Shown piece after piece: positions 55,691-64,000 of a DNA stretch of 64,000 nucleotides. How positions within the stretch are numbered: the first letter of the stretch is position 1; each line of letters begins with the position of its first letter. Under the pieces are notes generated by a model. That model did not search any database. It was not told the DNA's origin and saw only the letters and a program-made list of their open reading frames with translations. The DNA is from Poecilobothrus nobilitatus (Eukaryota > Arthropoda > Insecta > Diptera > Dolichopodidae). The stretch lies in assembly GCA_947095535.1 (NCBI GenBank), contig OX352774.1, positions 173,846,200 to 173,910,199 of the forward strand, given 5' to 3'. The position numbers and the translations under genes are program-made.

Positions 55691-58600
55691 GTTAAGCAAT
55701 TAAGGATTAGTATAACACTTTTTAAATTTTGGTAGGAGCTTAAATAAATATTAAAGAAATTTGAATTAAAAAGTTCGAAATTTAAATCCATATTAATCTA
55801 CTATGACAAACATCTAATAGCATTATTCTACTAATTATGGGGTCTTCTGTTGAATAAATAACCTTTCATAATGGATTCAGATTTTGCACCAAGTTATGCA
55901 TTTGGATTTTGAAGCTTGGAAAATACAAATTTAATATTATTTTCAAATCGCACAAAAATTTAAAAACATAAAAGGAAACCTTAAGTGATTCACTGAAGCT
56001 TGGTTTAGTTAATGCCACAAGATTGCTAATAATAAGTAATAATCTTCTTATCTAGTTTCGTTTTTTCTGACTAAAGACAATGTTCATTTTATTTTCAATT
56101 TTCATTTTATCAATGAAGAATAACCTAATACATCAGAAATCATTAGACTCTAGATCTGTAGTGCATCCTGAAACTTCAAAGAACCTACACATATAAAAAG
56201 AGTTTATGTTCATTTTCTTTAGATTTAATATCACGAAATTATTGTACTGATAGAAGAATTATTGGAAGTTTGTTAAATCCATGTCTGCAACATAAATTGG
56301 TAAGAATACTGCCGAAATATTTGCACTTTTTTCTTGAAAGATTAAGACTGATTCGATATGAGATGTGTAATAAAGACCAAGAAGAGAAAATGTTTAAAAG
56401 TGTTAAAATGCGCTCTATACCGACAATTCATCTGAAAAATCTACATTTAAGAGCCACATGCTTACATAATCTTCTAGCATGTCTACCGATCAGACAATGA
56501 TTCATAATAACACCAACCAATTATTTTATTTCAGATCTAGATAAATAAAATATATTTTGGACAACTCAAATAAGTTTTTCTTAATTTTCAATCTGTGGAT
56601 TTATATAAGTACGTGAACCGAAGAAGTATCCTGAACATTAAGCTCAAATTCTAATTTGTCTGTGATACATTCTTGCCTTGAGATTCAAATCAAGCCATCA
56701 AGCTGTTTGATTGTCCCTGAAACCCGCTGAAGGCGTTGTGGACTGTTTGTGGCTAAATAAATCACAAATATGTTCAAAGATTGTAAGCACAAAATAACTC
56801 CCATGTCTGTAATAGACATCATACAGTTAGCACTTATATAACTAAGGGATGTAACTTTTTGTCTGTATGCTACTCATTTTGTTGACATTGCATTTTTTAA
56901 GCCTTTTGATTACGTATTGATTATTTAGTACATTATTATTAGCATAGTGATTATTTAACCACCAATCATGGATACCATACATTGAACACAATGGTTTTAC
57001 AAGGTAATAAATAATGAACACAATAAGCTTTCATAAACAACAATCGAAACTAATTACTTAAAACTAAATTTACTCTCTAGTCTCTGTTATAAATAAATTG
57101 TAACATAAATAAAAGAAATTAAAAGGATAGGCTTATCGTTAAAACAAATGGAAACAAAAAATTTAATTTCCTTTTTCCTATCGAAAAATTTTGTATTCGA
57201 AATTTAATAAATTATTAAAATTTCAAGAACAAGTTTTCATTCTAACATTTTTTTTTTTCTACAAATGAAGATCACATCTCCACATCTTCAAGAAATTAAA
57301 TTTTATCTAAAATTTTTTTTAAAACATAAAAATTCCCAGCAAAAAGAACTCTTATTTTCTAAAACTTTAAATTATTCATTCTTTTCAATATTTTTTCTAT
57401 ACGATTTAAATCTACAAGAGAAGAAAACCAATACGCATGTTGTAAAAGTTATCTAAAAACTAACGAAATTTAAAAAAACATTGAAATTTTCCCAGCATTT
57501 CCCAGAAATCATGTTTTTATTATAAAAATAAATTACAAAAAAATTGCAAAAAAAATTTACATAAAAAAAAAAAAAATAAATCTTATAGTAATTTGAATCG
57601 CCAGTTGAATTTTTGTAAAAAAAAGATAAAAACTAATAATTTATTTCCTCCGAACACAGGAATTTCAAAATTTCAAAAAACAAAAAGAAAAGTTTTTCCA
57701 GAATTTTTAACAAGACATAAAGAAAATCATTAGAAAAATTAAAGAAGCAACACAAAATCAAATAAAAAAAAAATTCATTCAATATACCATGTGAAACATA
57801 TGACCAACAATACCAGTTGAAAACGATCGATCTAAGCGCCATAAAATACTTTTTAACGTTATTTGTTTTTTTTTTTTTTTGTATTGGTTTCTTGAACTTA
57901 ACCTCAAATTATTGATAATAATATTTTTAGTTTTTAATTTCGTGCAACACCAACAACATTTTCACTTTGTCATTTGTATAGTTTTTATACTTTTACTAAT
58001 TCATTTTTTCTTCTTGATTTCTATTAGAACCGCACCTGATTAAAATATTAATATATAACTATAAAAATTTAATCAACAAGCAACTATAAGATAAATGTTA
58101 AAAACTCGTTTTGGAAATTATCTACTGACAACTTATTATTAAAGCTGTCATATTAAAAATTAATTTTTTTTAGTGTAGAGAAATATTTAAGGTTCAAAAC
58201 GAAATTGAATGTTGTGCCCGAATTCTTAACACAAAGAAATAACTAAGTATCTCCTAACGGAATACTTGTATGATCTTCAATTGTAGGTTAACGGTAACAG
58301 TTTTATAATCCATGTCACAAGAATCTGTTTCTAAATCGTCTAAGATATTTAAAATCACTAACTTCTAACACCTTAGAAAAAAAGAAAAGAAGCATTAAGT
58401 GATCTTACATTATAAATTTTACATAAACTCAATCACATGATCACTATTATACCTTATTAATTTTCGAATAAAATCAATTTAATTAAAAGAACTGACTGTT
58501 TTTAATTAAAGTTTTCATAGTATAATTATTCTTCTTCTAAAAAAAAAAACCATTTTACACTGAGATAACGAAGGAAAAGCTGCGATAAAAGATATGCAAA

Positions 58601-60340
58601 AATAATTTTCAGGAGAAGAATATTCCCTTTTTGTATTTTTGGACTATATGATTTAGTATCAAATTTTAGGAGTATTTCTTCCTGCAACATTACTTGAACT
58701 CTTCAGTATAGGCAACTTATTCTGCTTTAAAATTTTCGATTTGTTTTATTTTATCAAAATCGTCTGCGAAGTATAAGACCAATCAAAAAAAAAAATTTTT
58801 TTATATGGTACTAGTTACTAGTATGATTAATTTTTAAAAAGGTTTAAAAGGCAGTTCAAGAAGTATTTAAAGCAATTTTAATTTTGAATCAAAATTTTCA
58901 AAATCTGATATTAACCGGTAATGGTTCCAAGGCTCAACAGGACTCTAATTAAAAGTTCATTAATTTTACTATATTTTCTTAGTGCAAAGTTTGAAAAAAA
59001 AAATCTGCAGACCTGCCCGAACTAATATCAACTTAATATCAACAAACAAGCCGTATTAATTAAAAATTTTTTTATATTACAAACCAATTACAAAAAAAAA
59101 ATCGTCCTGCATTTATATGCGTAAAACCTAAAATAAATAAATTTCAATTATTTTAAAATTAAAAATTGTAAATTTTGTAATCAAAGTTAAACAATTATGT
59201 ATGTACCTTGTTAAAGAACCTGTTTTAAATATAGTATATTTTTTTTTAGTTTATATCTATAAAATATTTCTAACAAATTTTATGGTAAATCACTTTTAAA
59301 CTATACATGTAACAAAACCATTTACTATATACAGTCAGAAAATGTTGATTCTCTATTTCAATATGATCGACATACAAATATTTGTAATGTATGCTCTAAT
59401 ATATACCTATTTATAGTTCAGTTTCATCGTTTTAACCTTATTTTTAAAGAGGGCTTATCTTGAATTTATTATCGATTTGTTGTTTCCACTTTTGGGCATA
59501 TAAAAAAAAATATATATATATATAATATAGCAAAAACAGATTTAGTTACCACTCTGGATTATGCATTATATTGTATGTTGTTCAATACTCGTTATTTATA
59601 CATTTTGCAATACAAAAAAAATATTGAAATGATGGATTGATGGTAAAAAAAAAATAAAAAATTTATTTCCTAGAAATCAAAATATTCAGATTTTTAGACG
59701 ACTTTTCATCTTTTTTTTTTTTGTTGTTGTTGTTGTTTTTTTTACTTTTTGATCAGAATATGACATGATCTCAATGGGGTATTAAAGTAATAGTAAGAAA
59801 ATTAACCAAAAACTTAACAGATTTTTTAACCAGATGTTACAATTTTTCAATATAATAATGGTGGAACAAAAAACAAAAAAAAAAAACAACTGTAGTAAAT
59901 TAAAATTAATTGAAAATTAGGAAAATGTTTACAAGATTTTATTGATGTCATTATTAAGATATCGATCGCTGTATATTAAAACAGTTTTATTGAAATTTTA
60001 TACTATTGTAAATAGATTTATGTTAAAACCTACGCAAAATATGGTTATATTTTGTATATTTGTACAGATTAAATTAAGTTTTTTTTTTTTTTTTTTATTT
60101 AATATTAAATTTAAACTTCCTCATATTATTCAAGTTTAAAATTTATTAGAGAATAATTGACTTGGGGAGTGTATAATTTGATTTTTTTTTTTTTAAGGAT
60201 ATTGAATATAAATTATATATTAGAATGCATAGAATAAAGGAATATTTCTAAATTTTTAAAAAGAGTAATTAAAATCGAATAATTTAAAGTACTAAAGAAC
60301 AATTATGTCAATATAAAAGGAATCTCGGATCAATTGAAGG
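55691..60340. other. long AT-rich stretch
   Basis: No gene identified. A 76-codon + frame at 56270-56500 (starting MLNPCLQHKLVRILPKYLHF) has a more balanced composition than most but no motif I know. A GC-richer block at about 56640-56770 (TTGATTGTCCCTGAAACCCG, GGCGTTGTGGACTG) is unassigned. A (GTT)n run lies near 59722-59738, and A/T runs are frequent. Confidence 0.4.
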
Positions 60341-60650
60341 AAGTTGAAGTAGAAAAAATAGTACCGAACTGTATACGAAATATAAAATGACATGAACTTA
60401 GTTAAAAAAAATTAAGTTCAGGTTACTTCATTGGCTAGGTCACTTCAGTGATATAAAACGTATGGACAAAAACACTCTAACAAAGATAATTTTTGTGATG
60501 TCGAGAACACTCGAAACTTTGCTGGAGTAATGAAATTTCAACGGGCATACAAGAGTTTCAGATTTCCGATTAGAGAGAAATTAACCGAAATCATAAAAAA
60601 TTGAAGGACAGAACTTTCAAGAACTGGAGCTCCAATTAAGTAAGAAAGTA
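60340..60650 (+). pseudogene. LINE ORF2 C-terminal remnant (weak)
   Basis: The + strand reads FRLLHWLGHFSDIKRMDKNT and KIIF, then SDxREINRNHKKLKDRTFKN-like text. The pattern RWLGHV-RM--NR--K-I then W-E-A-DR--WR is common at the end of arthropod LINE proteins. Stops and frame breaks are several. The match is short, so other origins remain possible. Confidence 0.4.
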
Positions 60651-61037
60651 AAAAAAAAAACAACCAAAACTTTAAATATTAAAAAAGATGAGGAATTCAA
60701 CACTTCTTTAAAAAAAATTAGAATTAATCAATGATGAAAATGTTCGAAGTAAAAGTTTATTAAATTGTTTCACAATTTTCCTGGATTTTAAAGATCAATT
60801 TTAAAGATCAAAAATAGGAACTCTGAAACATTCCTGAAATATCTCGATAAATTGCAAAATACAGTTCGGCCAGTTTGGTTTCACTAAATTTGTTTTATAC
60901 CTTATAAGGGTAAAAACTGTTCTAATCTAATCAAATAAAATAACTAATTCCTTCTCTCAAAGTTTCTCAACCAGAAACATAATACCCAAAAAATGACCGC
61001 CCCAACATTATATTGTTTAACAGCTTATATTGTTTAT

Positions 61038-61145
61038 AAATTCGTTTTTCATGCGCACGTTGTGTTAGTGCAGCCATTTGTCATCATATGTGTTTCCTGG
61101 AAGTTGGTAATTCATATGTGTACGATATAATCAAGGTTAAAATAA
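61038..61145 (+). pseudogene. LINE ORF2 C-terminal fragment
   Basis: On the + strand AATTCGTTTTTCATGCGCAC through GTTGGTAATTCATATGTGTA matches, block for block, the minus-strand text of the LINE at 9129-9530 (AATTCGTTTGTCATGCGCAC and GTTGGTAATTCATTTGTGTA). It encodes a decayed FFMRTLC then VFPG. It is the only piece of this family on the + strand. Confidence 0.6.
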
Positions 61146-63624
61146 CATTAGCATATTTCTTCAATATATTCCACTAAATTTACTCCTTCATCTTCATAAT
61201 TTATAAATTATTTCCAGCAAACTCAATACTTCATTTGTAAGATCCAACTTTAAGTTTTATTTTAAACCGTAATACTTTTTTTTGACAGCTCCTCTGGATG
61301 ATTTTCGATGTTTTACCCTTTAGTAAAAACAACGAGATTTCGATTTCTTATCTTAGATAGATAAAACTTTTTTCGGTTTTAAACAATACAAAAAAAAATC
61401 CTTTTTTTTTCAAAACCATTTTTATTTCACACACCACATATTTAAAAAAAAAAAAAAATACTAATTTAAAATAAGCAGAAAATACTCAAAACAACAATTC
61501 TAATGGATTTTTTTTTTTAATTACCATATATACTTAACTTTCTATTTTACTCTACTTTATTTCTATTATCTGTTAACCATCATCACAAAATCTTTAAAGG
61601 TATTTCAAATTTGTACAATAAAATTATTGTTAAAAATCTACCAGATACAAACAATTATCAAGAATCAAATTACAAATTTGTACTATAGGTATTAGCAAAA
61701 TCCTACCTAAAAGCAATAAAACTAAACATTAAGCAAAAAAAGAGAAAAATATTTTATAATCTTACTAGAAATGGAATCACCATTTATCTTAAGGATTCGT
61801 GACAAGAGAGTTCATCTCCGAACAAAATCTTTAAAATAATAATGGCATGTATGTATTATTGTTTTTCTATTTTTTTTTTTTTTTTGATTTCTACCTAAAG
61901 TCTTTCATGTTATAGAGATTTTAAAATACTTGGTAAAATCATTTAAAGGCATGTTTTCGGTTTGACTTTTTTATATATATGTACGTAAATAGAAAAAAAA
62001 TCAATATAAAAAGGAGTAACAGATAAAAATCATAATGAAAACATAGTACCTACCGTAAAATAGAATTAATTTTGATATTTAAAAGTTTTTTTTTTAATCA
62101 GTGAATTTTGAAAGATTCAAATTTATTCGAATGATTACAATACTTTTCTTACACATTATAATATACAAGAAATTAAAATAATCACATTAAAATCTAAAGT
62201 AAAGATATGAATATCAAAAGATGAATTAAAAGATATTAAATTTCTGAAAAGGATATTACATATTACTATAACATAGCTTCCATCTAATGTTTAGCATGCA
62301 TCAGTAGCTAAGCAACAGCTATAAAAAAAACAGCAACAAAAAGCAACAGCAACAAAAAAAAAACTAAACAATTAACAAATCTTGGACAAGAACCAAATAA
62401 AAATACACAATATCTTAAAAATAATATTCTGAAACTTCTATAATCTACAAAATTCAAGTTAAACTTCAAGCAAAAGACAAAAAAAAAAAAAAAACAAATA
62501 AGATCAAGAAAGCAAGAATAGTTATAGAGATGAACTAACTAATCACTTAAGATTAAATGAATGAATAAAAAAAAATATAATAAATGGTGTGATTTATTTG
62601 AACATGGGATCATTATTATAAGACTATGTATATGATCATGATTGTGATTAATGTAGGAAGTCATTTAGGAAAACATAAAAACTCCAAGTTATATAAAACA
62701 AACTTTAGTTTAACGTTTAACTTAACTAAAAGAAAAAAAAAAAACATTTTTGAATTAATGGGTAGAAAAATAAAGCAAAAAAAAAAAGAAAAAGAAAAGG
62801 TTTATTCTAAACCTTGAGGCCTTGTTCTATCCACAAATAGGTACAACGCAAAAAAGAATTAATTCTTGTAAATGATTCTTTTTTCAGTAATTTAATAAAC
62901 AAAAAAAGGACGGAACAAGAGAAAAAAAAAATAAAAATAAAAAAAGAAATTTTTGTATTAAATATTTTCTGAGATACTTTTGAAAATTTACTATACACAA
63001 TTTATGTAAAATGTCCATATATCAGAATTTTCTGCTACCATTTACTTTTATTTTATTTTTAGTATTGTTTTTAACATTGTCAAAATAATAAAAATTCTTC
63101 GACCTTGATTCTCTTATTTATGGGATATCTTTTTTTTTTTTAAGATACAATTTTAGTTCTTCTATTTAAAAGGAAAATATTGTTATTTTAAGTTCATAAG
63201 ATTAATTTTAATTAATTTAATTAATCAAAATCTGGTCTATTAATATTATTAAATACTTAAAAGAATATTTTATACTCTTCATTGTGATAAAATTTAATTA
63301 AACCTTTTTTAAAATAATTGAAATTTATTTTCTGATATTTGGTGTTATCTGATATATGTGCAAAAAAAAAAAATACATATCTAAAGTTATACTGTTTACT
63401 GTTATTACACATTGTATTGTATATTATTGCATAGGATAGGAACTGATAATCATTTTAAATTTATATTATTATATATGGTCCGTTTCAACTAAGTATAAAA
63501 GTTTAAAAGAGATTTTCAGGCGCATCATGTTTAAGTTTTATAAAACATGAAACCCTTTAAAAGTACGGTGCTCTCTTTTGAAGAGAGAAGTTATTCTAAA
63601 AAGTATTCAAAAAATGTTATTTGA
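61146..63624. other. AT-rich stretch with one small open frame
   Basis: At 61771-61839 a 22-codon + frame in the context GAAATGG reads MESPFILRIRDKRVHLRTKS, then LK and stop, in a GC-richer islet. The opposite strand of the same islet reads ILFGDELSCHESLR and stop after TTTTAAAG. Either could be an exon end or chance. The rest is A/T low complexity, with a CAGCAACAAAAAGCAACAGC run near 62330-62350. Confidence 0.35.
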
Positions 63625-63760
63625 TTTTTCTTAAAGAAGGTGGGGTTATCTTCAGAAGACACCGAGAAAACTTTTACCCCCTTGGTAGTGTGAAATTTTT
63701 AATCACTAAATCCACTCACTTTTTTCACAATATAATGGCTAGGTAGTAGCGATGGAACAA
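63625..63760 (-). mobile_element. LINE 3' UTR fragment
   Basis: Same family as 6893-7105 and 19672-19905, shorter and more decayed. The + strand shows AAGAAGGTGGGGTTATCTTC, AGAAGACACCGAG, CCCTTGGTAGTGTG, then ATCCACTCAC and AATATAATGGCTAGGTAG. Poly-A side toward lower coordinates. Confidence 0.5.
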
Positions 63761-64000
63761 TATAGTAATTTGAAAATTCTTCCTAAAATCTCCTTGAATT
63801 ATTCCTTGAATTTTTTCGTTTCACAGATTCATAATTTAAAGGTTTTTGTTATCTATGATTTTTTGTATTTCAGAGTTCTAATTCGATTAAACTTTATCCT
63901 ATTTTTAACGACTTGAGCTGCTCTATATATGTTTTACGGTGGAAATATTCGATTTTGATATAATACTTTTGGTTTTTATTTTGGCATCATTTAACATTTC
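63761..64000. other. AT-rich end of window
   Basis: No feature recognised in the last 240 bp. Confidence 0.5.

Noticed and set aside
1..64000. CRISPR array, prokaryotic operons or defence system
   Set aside because: No regularly spaced repeats, no Shine-Dalgarno-led frames and no long frames. The window is clearly eukaryotic non-coding DNA.
1..64000. Endogenous virus or LTR retrotransposon
   Set aside because: I found no pair of direct long terminal repeats, primer-binding site or protease/integrase text. The coding debris is of LINE and Tc1/mariner type.

Overview
The window is about four-fifths A+T and is dominated by homopolymer A and T runs, (TA)n tracts and stop codons in every frame. 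I see no complete protein-coding gene, no rRNA and no free-standing tRNA gene. It looks like a piece of nuclear genome from an insect. A fly (Diptera) is my best inference, from Tc1/mariner-type elements, tRNA-headed SINEs, jockey/R1-like LINE debris, repeats carrying CGGACGGAC runs and ATACCCGTACG-type ends, and a textbook recursive-splice site. The species cannot be named from this sequence.

The most parsimonious reading is a very long intron or intergenic desert. The strongest functional signal is at 24556-24590, where a 23-nt U-rich tract runs into ACAG immediately followed by GTAAGT. That is the zero-length exon (ratchet point) used for recursive splicing of long fly introns. If real, the host gene runs on the + strand. 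Several short GC-rich islets sit next to splice-like signals (around 1.5, 9.6, 10.7, 11.4, 11.8, 15.3, 23.0, 36.6, 47.6 and 61.8 kb). They are candidate micro-exons or terminal exons on either strand, all weak on present evidence.

Mobile DNA region by region: 2.5-6.2 kb holds two opposed copies of a dispersed repeat (called RepA here, with its companion RepB). 6.9, 9.1, 19.7, 55 and 63.6 kb hold the 3' ends of LINEs, all on the minus strand with poly-A at the low-coordinate side. 13.6, 18.1, 20.1, 42.3 and 53.9 kb hold inverted-repeat (fold-back or MITE-like) elements. 14.2, 27.4, 35.1, 44.1, 50.1 and 54.0 kb hold more RepA/RepB. 25.0, 26.85 and 50.24 kb hold one SINE family (SINE1) and 7.5, 30.3, 35.6 and 39.7 kb a second (SINE2). 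32.6, 41.7, 45.4, 60.4 and 61.0 kb hold decayed LINE coding debris. 45.97 and 51.78 kb hold two copies of a non-autonomous DD41D Tc1/mariner element.

Nesting gives a relative chronology. SINE1 inserted into RepA at 50.24 kb with a 10-bp target duplication, SINE2 inserted into RepA at 35.6 kb, and RepB lies inside a TIR element at 53.9-54.9 kb. RepA/RepB are therefore older than those SINE insertions. The two mariner copies share the same internal rearrangement, so they descend from an already defective progenitor that was amplified in trans.
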